Shown here: positions 52,363 to 60,548 of the stretch, piece by piece
How positions within the stretch are numbered: the stretch's first letter is position 1
Layout of the letters: each line of letters opens with the position of its first letter
Assembly (NCBI RefSeq): GCF_900112335.1
Contig: NZ_FOLG01000010.1
Span: forward strand, 62,001-126,000
Origin: Tropicimonas isoalkanivorans
Lineage (GTDB): Bacteria > Pseudomonadota > Alphaproteobacteria > Rhodobacterales > Rhodobacteraceae
DNA length: 64,000 nt
Reading direction: 5' to 3'
Translations under genes and position numbers: made by a program
Notes under the pieces: generated by a model
Told to the model about the DNA's origin: nothing
Database searches by the model: none
Seen by the model: the letters and a program-made list of their open reading frames with translations, nothing else

Positions 52363-53357
52363 TTCGAGGCGTACTTTGCGCGATAATAGTCGAGAATGAC
52401 GGCGATGATGATGACGACGCCGGTGATCATCTGCCGCATGAAGTCGTTCAGCCCAATCAGGATCAGCCCGTTGGCAAGCACCCCGATGATGAAGGCGCCA
52501 AGCAGCGTTCCGATGACCGATCCGCGCCCGCCGCTGAGGCTCGTGCCGCCGATGATGACTGCGGCGATGGCGTTGAGTTCAAAGGCGATACCCGCGATCG
52601 GGCTGGCGATGTTGAGACGGGCCATGTAGATGATCGCGGCGATCCCGGCGCAGAGGCCGCAAATCGTGAAGGCTCCGACCTTGTACCAGAATACAGGGTG
52701 GCCGGCGAGGCGCACCGCCTCTTCGTTGTTGCCGATTCCATAGATCAGCCGACCGAACACGGTGAAGTTCAGAATGAACCAAGCAACCACCACCATTGCG
52801 AGGGCTACGAGGAACACGATCGGAATGCCGTAGATCATCGCCGAGCCGAACTCTTCGAAAGCGAATGGGAAGGAGTAAATCGTCTGGGCATCGGAGATGT
52901 GCAGCGCCGCGCCACGTGCAATGTTGAGCATCCCAAGCGTGATAATGAAGGACGGCAGGGCCCAGAAGGCGCTGACCACGCCGTTGAAGATGCCGCAGAC
53001 GACGCCTGCAAGCATCCCCGCCAGAATGGCCAGGATGATGGCTTCGCCATCCCCGAGACCCGGCATGGTTATGGCTTTGCCCGCCACGACCGCAGCCAAG
53101 GCCATGACTGAGCCGACCGACAGGTCGATCCCGCCAATCAGGATCACGAAGGTCATCCCGACGGCAAGGATCAGGTTGATCGTAATCTGCGTCAGGATGT
53201 TCGTGATGTTGTTGGAGGTGAGGAAATGCTCGGTAAAGACCGAGAAGAACAGGATGATCGCCAGCAGGGCGAGGCCGATCCCGGCGTTGTTCAAGATCGA
53301 CCGAAGTGAGAATCTGTGCGCGCGCGCCGCGTGCGTCGGGTTCGTGGTGTCGGTCAT
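52359..53357 (-). CDS. rbsC: Ribose-type ABC transporter permease (RbsC)
   Basis: 332 aa, about 9-10 membrane helices. Family motifs: TNILTQITINLILAVGMTFVILIGGIDLSVGSVMAL near 55-90 (GGIDLSVGS is characteristic) and AIAAVIIGGTSLSGGRGSVIGTLLGAFIIG near 265-295, the ABC-contacting loop. Carbohydrate uptake 2 (CUT2) family. Overlaps rbsA and rbsD by 4 nt each. Confidence 0.95.
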   Translation of the reverse strand: MTDTTNPTHAARAHRFSLRSILNNAGIGLALLAIILFFSVFTEHFLTSNNITNILTQITINLILAVGMTFVILIGGIDLSVGSVMALAAVVAGKAITMPGLGDGEAIILAILAGMLAGVVCGIFNGVVSAFWALPSFIITLGMLNIARGAALHISDAQTIYSFPFAFEEFGSAMIYGIPIVFLVALAMVVVAWFILNFTVFGRLIYGIGNNEEAVRLAGHPVFWYKVGAFTICGLCAGIAAIIYMARLNIASPIAGIAFELNAIAAVIIGGTSLSGGRGSVIGTLLGAFIIGVLANGLILIGLNDFMRQMITGVVIIIAVILDYYRAKYASK

Positions 53358-54916
53358 TGCTCTGCCCCTTGTACGCGCGCTTCCTGGCCGTAAGCCATGC
53401 GCAGGATTACTTCTTCCGAGAAGTCATCTCTCGCGAGAGTTCCCTGAACTTCGTTTTTCGACAGCACCATGATCCGGTCCGAGAGGGTCATGAGCTCCGG
53501 CATCTCCGATGAGACGACCAGCATCGCGACACCCTCTGCAACGAGGCGCTTGAGAATTGCGTAGATCTCGAACTTGGCGCCCACATCGACGCCGCGGGTC
53601 GGCTCATCGAGCATCAGAACCCGTGGGTTCCGGGCCAGCCACTTGGCGAGCACGACTTTCTGCTGGTTGCCGCCGGACAGGCTCGCCGCCGGGTCCGACG
53701 TTGTTCCGTATTTCAGGGCCAATCGTTTGCCGCCGTCGCGCGCCTGCTGCCGCTCCTGGCGAAAATTGATCAAGCCGTGTCGTGCGACGTCGCGCAGATT
53801 TACAAGGCTGATATTGGCGGCAATCGGCATTTCGAGGATCAGGCCCTCGTCCTTGCGATCTTCGGTAACAAAGCCGATGCCGCTGGCGATGGCATCCTTG
53901 GGTCCCTTGAAGCGGACCTCGCGCCCGTCGCACTCGATCCGCCCCTCCACCACTGGATCGACGCCGAACAGGCTGCGCAGGATCTCTGTGCGGCCGGAAC
54001 CGACCAGCCCAGCAATGCCCAGGATCTCGCCATATCGCAGGTCGAAGGAAATCGGGGCGGTGTCGGGGCTGGCCTGCACCTTGAGCCCCTCCACGCGGAG
54101 CGCCACCTCGCCAACTTGGCTTTTCGACTGGGACGCAGGTCCGCCGGTCTCGACCGCCCGGCCAACCATGTGGCGGACAACACCCTCTGGCGTGGTGTCG
54201 GAGATGTCCTCGGTGGTGATCGTGACGCCGTTGCGGAAGACCGTGACACGGTCCGAAATCTCGAACACTTCTTCGAGGTGGTGAGACACGAATACCACGG
54301 TCACACCATTCGCCTTGATCTTGTGAACGATATCGAACAGCCGCCGGGTTTCGCGTTCCGTGAGCGTTGCGGTCGGCTCGTCGAGGATCAGCAGCCGGCT
54401 GTTTGACTGCAAAGCGCGTGCAATCTCGATCAACTGCCGGTGGGCGATGCCAAGCCTCGAAACCGGCAGGCGCACGTCCAGATCCGTCAGCCCGATTGCG
54501 GCCACCGCTTCCGTGGCCCGCCTGTTCATCTCGGCCCGGTCCAGCAGACCGAGACGGTTGCGTGGCATGGCTTCGATGGAAATGTTCTCGGCCACGCTGA
54601 GGTGGTCGAGCAGGTTGAATTCCTGATGGACGACCTGCACACCGGCCCGTTTGGCGTCGTTCGGAGTGGCTGGCGAGAATGGAACGCCATCGAATTCGAT
54701 TGTTCCTGAATCGTAGCCGTAGACACCCGTCAGGACCTTGATCAGCGTCGATTTTCCGGCACCGTTCTCGCCGACGAGCGCATGCACTTCACCCTCGGCA
54801 AGGGTAAAGTCCAGGCCATCCAGCGCCTTCACGCCGCCAAAGTGCTTCTTGAGCGCACGTACACTGAGAAACGGCCGCTCGGGATTGGACGAAGGGATCG
54901 GGACCGCTCGTGTCAT
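53354..54916 (-). CDS. rbsA: Ribose-type ABC transporter ATP-binding protein (RbsA)
   Basis: 520 aa, two ABC domains in tandem as in CUT2 ATPases. First: Walker A VGENGAGKSTLIKVL near 48-60, LSxxHRQLIEIARAL signature region, LLILDEPTATLT. Second (from ~265): SGGNQQKVVLAKWLARNPRVLMLDEPTRGVD near 410-440, with a degenerate first Walker A in the second half as usual for the family. Start ATG 54916 fits the family; upstream in-frame Met is less likely. Energises import by RbsC. Confidence 0.94.
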   Translation of the reverse strand: MTRAVPIPSSNPERPFLSVRALKKHFGGVKALDGLDFTLAEGEVHALVGENGAGKSTLIKVLTGVYGYDSGTIEFDGVPFSPATPNDAKRAGVQVVHQEFNLLDHLSVAENISIEAMPRNRLGLLDRAEMNRRATEAVAAIGLTDLDVRLPVSRLGIAHRQLIEIARALQSNSRLLILDEPTATLTERETRRLFDIVHKIKANGVTVVFVSHHLEEVFEISDRVTVFRNGVTITTEDISDTTPEGVVRHMVGRAVETGGPASQSKSQVGEVALRVEGLKVQASPDTAPISFDLRYGEILGIAGLVGSGRTEILRSLFGVDPVVEGRIECDGREVRFKGPKDAIASGIGFVTEDRKDEGLILEMPIAANISLVNLRDVARHGLINFRQERQQARDGGKRLALKYGTTSDPAASLSGGNQQKVVLAKWLARNPRVLMLDEPTRGVDVGAKFEIYAILKRLVAEGVAMLVVSSEMPELMTLSDRIMVLSKNEVQGTLARDDFSEEVILRMAYGQEARVQGAEQ

Positions 54917-54953
54917 TTGGTTCGAACCTGTGGGGAGGGGATCTGCGTTGCAT

Positions 54954-54980
54954 CTCTGCCCACCCAAAGGGCGGGCAGAG
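54954..54980 (-). terminator. Hairpin between rbsB and rbsA
   Basis: A 12-bp stem including one G-U pair, AAA/TTT loop (54954-54965 with 54969-54980), 14 nt after the rbsB stop on the minus strand. Likely 3' protection of the abundant rbsB message. Confidence 0.55.
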
Positions 54981-54994
54981 TTTGGGAAACAGTC

Positions 54995-55918
54995 CTATTC
55001 GGCCGTCACCAATTCGATCGGGGTCTTCACCCAGCCTTCCAGGGCGGGACCGCCGGCGACGACTTCCAGAGCCAGGTCAATGGCGTTCGCGGCCATGTCT
55101 GTGCCAAACTGGTCGACGGTTGCAAGCATCCGGCCATCTTCGATCATCGGGCCGACGGCCGGGATGTTGTCGAAGCCGACGACGAGGATGTCGTCACGAC
55201 CCGCCGATTCCAGCGCCTTCACGACGCCAATTGCCATGGAGTCATTGGCGGCCATTACGCCCTGCACGTCGGGGTTCGCAGTGAGCATGTTGGAGAAGAC
55301 CGTGTTGGCTTCTTCCGTTTCCCAGTGTGCGGTACGGCTGTCGAGCAGGTCGAGCTTGTACTCGGCCACGGAGTCCTCGAAGCCAAGACGCCGCTGTGTC
55401 GCGTTATCAGCCCCCGGGTTTCCCTCGATGATAACGACCTTGCCGCCTTCACCCAGTTTGCTCCCAAGCGCGTCTCCAGCCATTTCGGCGCCACCCCGGT
55501 TGTCCGGTCCGACAAAGGCCAGTTCCACGCCCTGTTCCTTCTTGGCCTCTTCGTCCAGCGCCACATCGAAGTTCACCACGACGATGCCGGCTTCAATTGC
55601 CTTTTTCAGCGGGCGCACCATGGCGCGGGAGTCGGCCGGAGCGATCACGATGGCATCTACGCCCTGCGTGATGAACGTGTCGACAGCGTTGATCTGAGAC
55701 TCGAAATCGGTCTCGTTCTGCATACCGACGGCCTTGAGCTCATAGTCGCCGCGCGCCTTTTCGTGTTCCTTCGCGCCTTCCAGCATGTTCTGGAAGAACT
55801 CGTTGGCGAGCGACTTCATCACCAACCCGACGACCGGCTTGTCGTCCTGAGCGAATGCGGTGCCCGAAAGCAAAGCAATACCTGTCGCTGCCGCGGCAGC
55901 GAGTTTGAACAATTTCAT
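54995..55918 (-). CDS. rbsB: Ribose-type ABC transporter substrate-binding protein (RbsB)
   Basis: 307 aa. Signal peptide MKLFKLAAAAATGIALLSGT...AFA (cleavage near 23). Periplasmic-binding-protein class I: VVGLVMKSLANEFFQNMLEG near 30-50, GVDAIVIAPADSRAMVRPLK near 82-100, VNFDVALDEEA near 117, GVMAANDSMAIGVVKALESA near 215, and DDILVVGFDNIPAVGPMIED near 238. ATG at 55918 has GGGAGG upstream. Because the adjacent ribokinase is broken and the regulator is of generic LacI type, the sugar may be ribose or a related pentose or polyol. Confidence 0.92.
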   Translation of the reverse strand: MKLFKLAAAAATGIALLSGTAFAQDDKPVVGLVMKSLANEFFQNMLEGAKEHEKARGDYELKAVGMQNETDFESQINAVDTFITQGVDAIVIAPADSRAMVRPLKKAIEAGIVVVNFDVALDEEAKKEQGVELAFVGPDNRGGAEMAGDALGSKLGEGGKVVIIEGNPGADNATQRRLGFEDSVAEYKLDLLDSRTAHWETEEANTVFSNMLTANPDVQGVMAANDSMAIGVVKALESAGRDDILVVGFDNIPAVGPMIEDGRMLATVDQFGTDMAANAIDLALEVVAGGPALEGWVKTPIELVTAE

Positions 55919-56310
55919 GTAGTCCTCCCAGTTGCAACAACACCAGATCGACGCGCTCTGCCCCGCCGGTGTTCATGCGAGACGAACACGCCTTCTCGAT
56001 TCGGTCAATATGAAACGTTTCATTTTTCGGGTCCCGATTGCTCGGGTGCCGAGCGTCGGCCTCGAACTGAGACCCTTAAGGGCTTCCCGGGGCTCACCAT
56101 CCGGGTCACGGGAACCGCGGCAACGACCACGTGCATAGCACATCCGCTGCCGATCCGGTGATGATAGTCATTTGGCCTTCCAATGCCGCCTAGAGACTTC
56201 CTTCTCACGTCAATTAGCAGGTTCTTCTGCCATTACGGCGCCCCACCGCTTTTCCAGCGGATCGCTCCTTGCCGGATTTGCAAATGGCCGAATCCTGCAA
56301 GTTTTGACGT
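55919..56310. other. Promoter region of the rbs operon and TetR gene end
   Basis: 392 bp, no gene. Contains the LacI-type palindrome 56010-56023 in the upstream region of rbsB. No clear TetR terminator is visible. Confidence 0.5.
56010..56023. promoter_or_regulatory. LacI-type operator palindrome upstream of rbsB
   Basis: The perfect 14-bp palindrome ATGAAACGTTTCAT, about 92 bp before the rbsB start. TGAAACGTTTCA is the classical core of LacI/GalR-family operators (central CG). It is the obvious site for the LacI regulator encoded last in the same operon. Confidence 0.8.
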
Positions 56311-56814
56311 CTAGGCCAGACCTCTGCTGGCTTCGTCGAATGCGCTGGTGGTGCCCAATACGTTCGCGAGGAGCATTGCACCTTCGAGGGTAGCGATGAC
56401 GTGCATCGCTTCTGCCCGTGACACTCCGCCGTCGATCAGGGTCTGCACCCCGTTTTCGAAGAAGCGGCGCGCCTCGGCGAGGACTTCAGGCGGCAAACTT
56501 GCCGAAGTGGCGCCCAACGCACCGCACAGGCACATGCGGCTATCGCTATGCATCGCCTTTCGGAAGGTCGCGACCCACGCGGCCGTTATATCGCTGCCAC
56601 CGGCAACTTCCTTTTCGATCTCGGCCAGAAAGCGCTCGCCGTAGCGGCGGGCGACGGCTGCCGCCAGATTCTCTTTTGTCGGGAAGTGATAATGCACACT
56701 CGCGCTCTTCACGCCGACATCGGCGGCGATCTCCCGGAAACTGAAGCCGTCATAGCCCGCATTTTTGATGCGGCTCTCGGCTGCGTCGATAATCGCTAGC
56801 GCGGTTGGGTTCAC
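56311..56814 (-). CDS. TetR-family transcriptional regulator
   Basis: 167 aa, on the short side for TetR (usual ~190-210). N-terminal HTH residues ~5-50: [20 protein letters not shown], then [30 protein letters not shown], a near-ideal TetR pattern. GTG start at 56814 with AAGG upstream. Divergent from an SDR gene, with two related operator-like repeats in the 97-bp gap. The ligand domain has two Cys (CLCG), possibly redox-sensitive (inference). Confidence 0.9.
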   Translation of the reverse strand: MNPTALAIIDAAESRIKNAGYDGFSFREIAADVGVKSASVHYHFPTKENLAAAVARRYGERFLAEIEKEVAGGSDITAAWVATFRKAMHSDSRMCLCGALGATSASLPPEVLAEARRFFENGVQTLIDGGVSRAEAMHVIATLEGAMLLANVLGTTSAFDEASRGLA

Positions 56815-56827
56815 TGCTCAGCCTTTC

Positions 56828-56900
56828 ATCTACCATCCGATAGATAGACCTTGTCGAACGCGAATTCAACTGCTACATGCTGTCTATCTATCAGTAGATA
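56828..56900. promoter_or_regulatory. Two TetR-operator-like sites between tetR and the SDR gene
   Basis: Site A, 56885-56900, is the perfect inverted repeat TATCTA-TCAG-TAGATA overlapping the SDR 5' end. Site B, around 56828-56848, is a looser repeat (ATCTA...TAGAT) and on its minus strand shares CTATCTATC with site A. Matching sequence in both and the location between divergent genes strongly suggest TetR operators. Confidence 0.65.
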
Positions 56901-56911
56901 TGGACAACGAT

Positions 56912-57679
56912 ATGCGTTTTGAAGGAAAGACCATCGCGATCACCGGGGGCAGCTCGGGGATCGGCAAGGAAACAGCGGCACGTTTCATCGCCGAGGGCGC
57001 GAATGTTGTGATCAACGGTCGCGACAAGGAGAAGCTCGAAGCCGCCGCGCGTGACATTGATTCCACTGGAGAGAAGACAGCAATATTCGCAGGCAATATT
57101 GCCGATCCGGCCACGGGCACGGGGCTGGTCGAGACTGCCGTGTCAAACTTCGGAGCGCTCGACGTGCTGGTCAACAACGCGGGCGTCTTTAATCCCAAGC
57201 CCTTCCTCGAGCTCACCGAGGAGGATTATGACTGGTATCTGGACACAATCTTGAAGGGCAAGTTCTTCACCGCGCAAGCTGCCGCGAAGGCCATGAAAGA
57301 CAACGGCGGCGTAATCGTGCAGACCGGCTCCATGTGGGCCATCCAGGCAATCGGCGCGACCCCATCGGCCGCTTATTCCGCCGCAAATGCGGGCGTCCAC
57401 GCGATGGTGCGCAATCTCGCGATCGAGCTTGCCCCTCACAAGATCCGCATCAACGCAGTCGCGCCCGCGGTTGTGGAAACACCGATCTACTCCACCTTCA
57501 TCCCGAAGGATGAAGTTCAGGAAGCGTTGTCCGGCTTCGATGCCTTTCATCCGCTGGGCCGCAATGGTCAGCCGCGCGATGTGGCAGAGGCGATCCTGTT
57601 CCTCGCCTCCGAACAAGCTTCGTGGATCACAGGCGCAATCCTGTCGGTGGACGGTGGCGTGACCGCTGGCCGTCAGTAG
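56912..57679 (+). CDS. Short-chain dehydrogenase/reductase (atypical active site)
   Basis: 255 aa. Rossmann NAD(P) loop [15 protein letters not shown] near 11-25, NNAGVF near 85, catalytic-region Ser in VQTGSMW near 138, and Tyr in [11 protein letters not shown] near 152. The usual YxxxK Lys is Asn here (Tyr-Ser-Ala-Ala-Asn), so catalysis may be altered or the protein may be a non-classical member. C-terminal [10 protein letters not shown] is typical. Starts: ATG 56900 lies inside the operator; ATG 56912 has GGA 9 nt upstream and is preferred. Divergent from the TetR gene that probably represses it. Confidence 0.88.
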   Translation: MRFEGKTIAITGGSSGIGKETAARFIAEGANVVINGRDKEKLEAAARDIDSTGEKTAIFAGNIADPATGTGLVETAVSNFGALDVLVNNAGVFNPKPFLELTEEDYDWYLDTILKGKFFTAQAAAKAMKDNGGVIVQTGSMWAIQAIGATPSAAYSAANAGVHAMVRNLAIELAPHKIRINAVAPAVVETPIYSTFIPKDEVQEALSGFDAFHPLGRNGQPRDVAEAILFLASEQASWITGAILSVDGGVTAGRQ

Positions 57680-57686
57680 GCGCGAA

Positions 57687-57712
57687 GAGGGGCGGCGTTC
57701 GCGCCGCCTCTC
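57687..57712 (+). terminator. Hairpin terminator after the SDR gene
   Basis: 11-bp stem with one G-U pair and a TTCG loop (57687-57697 / 57702-57712), 8 nt after the SDR stop. UUCG tetraloops are exceptionally stable; this is a good transcript end. Confidence 0.7.
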
Positions 57713-57738
57713 GACCAAGGGGCTGCCGAGAACCCTAT

Positions 57739-58718
57739 ATGTTCGGCGAGGCGCAGCTCGCAAGTTGGAAGCGCGTGGTGGATGCGGTCCATGCAGAGGG
57801 TGGCCTGATCTTTCCGCAGCTTTGGCATACGGGCATTTCCCGCAAACGCGATAAGGTTCACAATTCCGAGGTGCCCTCGATCGGTCTGTCGCCGTCTCGA
57901 GCGCGCGCCTCGTCGTGGACAAGGGGACGCCGTCCAGGCCGACAGACGTGCCCCACAAAGCGACGGAAAAAGCTCTCGCAGACATCATCCACGCCTTCGG
58001 TGAGGCGGCATACCAAGCCAAACAGACCGGCTTCGACGGAGTTGCTGTCCATGGGGGGCATGGCAATCTCATTCGCAGCAATCAACGGTCTGACCGCTGG
58101 GGCGGATCCCTGACCGACCGCGCCCGCCTGGGTCTCGAGGTCGTTCGCGAGATCCGACGGCGCGTCGGTCCGGTTTTCCCGATCATGTTCCGCTTCTCGC
58201 AATGGGGCTGGGACTATGAGGCAAAGATTGCTGCCAATCCGGCCGAACTCGAAACGTGGCTCGTGCCGTTGGCCGATGCCGGGGTGGATTTCTTCGACGC
58301 TCCGACAAGGCGCTTCTGGCTGCCGGAATTCGAGGGCAGCGACATGAACCTTGCCGGATGGGCCAAGAAGATCACCGGGAAGCTTGCCATGACGGTGGGT
58401 TCCGTCGGGCTGGAGGATCCGCTTGCCGATCCCTTCGCAAAGATCGGTGCAACGACCAATAATCTGGCGGAGCTGATCCGCATGCTTGAACGCGGCGATT
58501 TCGTTCTGGTCGCCGTTGGCCGGGCTTTGCTCGCCAATCCGGATTGGGCAAATATCGTGCGCGACAAACGGTGGGACGCAATCAAGCCGTACGACAGCGG
58601 CCGCCTGTACGAGACGCTTGGTCAAGCACGGCGGCGAAGGGGCGCGCGCGCAATAGGCCCCCCTTCCCTGCCGGATCGGTTCCCGAACCATGCGGCAAAG
58701 CCGTCATATGACAAATAG
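57739..58718 (+). pseudogene. Decayed NADH:flavin oxidoreductase (old-yellow-enzyme family)
   Basis: Two frames together cover the family from about residue 80 to the end. Frame 1 (57739-~57900): MFGEAQLASWKRVVDAVHAE, then GLIFPQLWHTGI. Frame 2 (from ~57915 to 58718): ALADIIHAFGEAAYQAKQTG, FDGVAVHGGHGNLI, PIMFRFSQWGWDY, RRFWLPEFEGSDMNLAGWAK, VLVAVGRALLANPDWA. The N-terminal ~80 residues, including the FMN-binding start, are missing; a frameshift lies near 57900. After HGNLIR, the normally present DQFFW/TNxR stretch is cut so that SNQRSDRWGGS follows directly. It abuts the SDR terminator, suggesting a deletion. Clearly non-functional as a whole. Confidence 0.8.
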
Positions 58719-58884
58719 ACCGTTACGAGAGTCCGTCCGCCCAAAGAGCGCGGCGGTCGTTCCATCGCCCCGTCACCATTGAAACAGCCTGTCTTCTGAA
58801 TATGAATGGTCCGCAAGCGGTCCCGCCGTTGTTCGAGAGACGTGAGACGACTGGGAGAGATCGCCCCGGATCAGGAGGAAACCC

Positions 58885-59781
58885 ATGCGTATTCTGTTCA
58901 CAGGCGGGTCGGGCAAGGCTGGCCGCCATGTCTGCCGGTATCTCAGGGACCAGGGGCACCGCGTAGTAAACGTCGACCTGAAACCGCTCGAAGAGCCGGG
59001 CATCGATAACCTGATCGCCGACATTACCGACAGCGGTGCGATGTTCAACGTCATGACGAGCTATGCCGATTTCGACGAACTGGAGAGCGGCACAGGGGTG
59101 CCAGCCTTCGACGCTGTAGTCCATTTTGCCGCCGTCCCGCGGATATTGATCAACCCCGACCACGAGACGTTCCGCGTTAACACCATCGGCACGTACAACG
59201 TGATCGAGGCTGCGGTGAAGCTCGGCATCCGCAAGGTCGTATTCGCCTCATCGGAGACGACCTATGGCGTTTGCTTCGCCGACGGTGTGGCAGATCCGGA
59301 CTACCTGCCCGTGGACGAGGAGCACGACACCAACCCGATGGACAGTTACGGGCTTTCCAAGGTGGTCAACGAGAAGACCGGTCGGGCCTTCCAGAGGCGC
59401 TCCGGCTTCGACATCTACGGGCTTCGGATTGGCAACGTCATGGAGCCCCACGAATACGCGCGTTTTCCCGGCTTCTTTGCCGATCCGGGCTGTCGCCGGC
59501 GCAACCTCTTCTCATACATCGACGCCCGCGATCTCGGGCAGATCGTGCATCTCTGCCTGAAGGCGGACGGGCTCGGGTTCCAGATCTTCAATGCCGGCAA
59601 CGATACCAACTCGGTGAACCTGCCCGCACGCGAGATTGCCGAGCGCTTCTTCCCCGGGGTGCCGGTGAACGCGGACCTGGGCGAGAACGAGGCGCTCTAT
59701 TCCAATCGGAAGATCAAAGACGTTCTGGGATTTGAAGAGGAACACAATTGGCGCAAATACGTCACCGATGAGGGCGTGTGA
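58885..59781 (+). CDS. NAD-dependent epimerase/dehydratase (extended SDR)
   Basis: 298 aa. The N-terminal NAD loop GGSGKAGRHVCRYLRDQGHR (7-26; GxxGxxG form), the Ser in FASSETTYG near 115, and the YxxxK pair in PMDSYGLSKVVNEKT near 155. Family also seen in GYNVIEAA/RKVVFAS blocks. Related to UDP-glucose 4-epimerases and similar, but shorter; the sugar substrate is unknown. GGAGG precedes ATG at 58885. Isolated gene. Confidence 0.85.
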   Translation: MRILFTGGSGKAGRHVCRYLRDQGHRVVNVDLKPLEEPGIDNLIADITDSGAMFNVMTSYADFDELESGTGVPAFDAVVHFAAVPRILINPDHETFRVNTIGTYNVIEAAVKLGIRKVVFASSETTYGVCFADGVADPDYLPVDEEHDTNPMDSYGLSKVVNEKTGRAFQRRSGFDIYGLRIGNVMEPHEYARFPGFFADPGCRRRNLFSYIDARDLGQIVHLCLKADGLGFQIFNAGNDTNSVNLPAREIAERFFPGVPVNADLGENEALYSNRKIKDVLGFEEEHNWRKYVTDEGV

Positions 59782-59973
59782 CACACACGCCGATCGGCTT
59801 TGTCCAGAACGGGCCAGCGGCCGCTGTGCGCATGGCTTCCTGCATGTCTTGGTCCCGTCGGCCACACTCTGCGTCTCCGTCTGGTCGACTTGAGCAAAGG
59901 GCAACTTGCAGGGCGTGAGAGCGACGCGCTCAACACGTAGTTCAGCCGCCAAGCCACATACTCCGCAACCTGC

Positions 59974-59995
59974 GCATGTCCCAAATGGGACATGC
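59974..59995. promoter_or_regulatory. 22-bp perfect dyad upstream of the membrane-protein gene
   Basis: GCATGTCCCA and TGGGACATGC are separated by AA. ATGTCCCA recurs alone at 60021-60028. The loop is too short for a strong RNA hairpin, and the dyad plus half-site looks like a protein-binding array ahead of the gene at 60063. The unusual LuxR-type regulator gene is its near neighbour. Confidence 0.6.
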
Positions 59996-60062
59996 CACCG
60001 GGATCAAAGTCACCTAATTAATGTCCCATTGTTAGAGGCTTAGTGCGAACGCAAAGGCACCG

Positions 60063-60548
60063 ATGCAGGAATTCGTTGATATGTTTTCGGTGTGGGAGTG
60101 GAGCGGACTGGCTGGCGCCATCATCTACGCGGCGTCCTACATCCTGACCTCTCTGGACCGGCTGCCGAGCCAGTCACCGCATTTCTACGTCGTCAAACTG
60201 GTGGCTGCGATCTTGGTGATGATCAGCCTAGTGGAGCAGTACAACCTCGCCACGGTCCTCATTCAGACTTTCTTTATCGTGATCTCGGTCTTCGGGATCG
60301 CGAGGCACCTTGGGGCCCGGCAGCGTCGCATTGCCTATGAGCGATCCCTTCACGGCTTCGGCTCGCAAATCTCATCGGACGGGCTTCAAGATGAGCGATT
60401 GATCTGCCTGCCGGGCGATCTGGCCCACCAATCGGACGCTCCGGCGGGCGTACCCCTGTTCAGCAGAATTCGGCCACACGATCCAAGAGAAGGCCAGGGG
60501 TGTCGAAGACAAGAAGCTGACCGCCGCCATCGACTTCCTCGAGGGTGA
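60063..60548 (+). CDS. Small membrane protein, CBU_0592-like domain
   Basis: 161 aa. Residues 1-90 resemble the CBU_0592 domain: GAIIYAASYILTSLDRLPSQ, then VVKLVAAILVMISLVEQYNL and LIQTFFIVISVFGIARHLGA, three membrane helices. The C-terminal ~65 residues are charged and unlike the family; the last 89 nt overlap the convergent LuxR/hydrolase gene, so the true end could be earlier. Function unknown. A perfect dyad lies 68 bp before the start. Confidence 0.7.
   Translation: MQEFVDMFSVWEWSGLAGAIIYAASYILTSLDRLPSQSPHFYVVKLVAAILVMISLVEQYNLATVLIQTFFIVISVFGIARHLGARQRRIAYERSLHGFGSQISSDGLQDERLICLPGDLAHQSDAPAGVPLFSRIRPHDPREGQGCRRQEADRRHRLPRG

Noticed and set aside
59974-59995. Reading the 22-bp dyad as a Rho-independent terminator of the epimerase gene
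   Set aside because: The 2-nt spacer leaves a poor RNA loop, there is no T-tract, it is ~190 bp from the stop codon, and a half-site recurs nearby, all better explained by protein binding.
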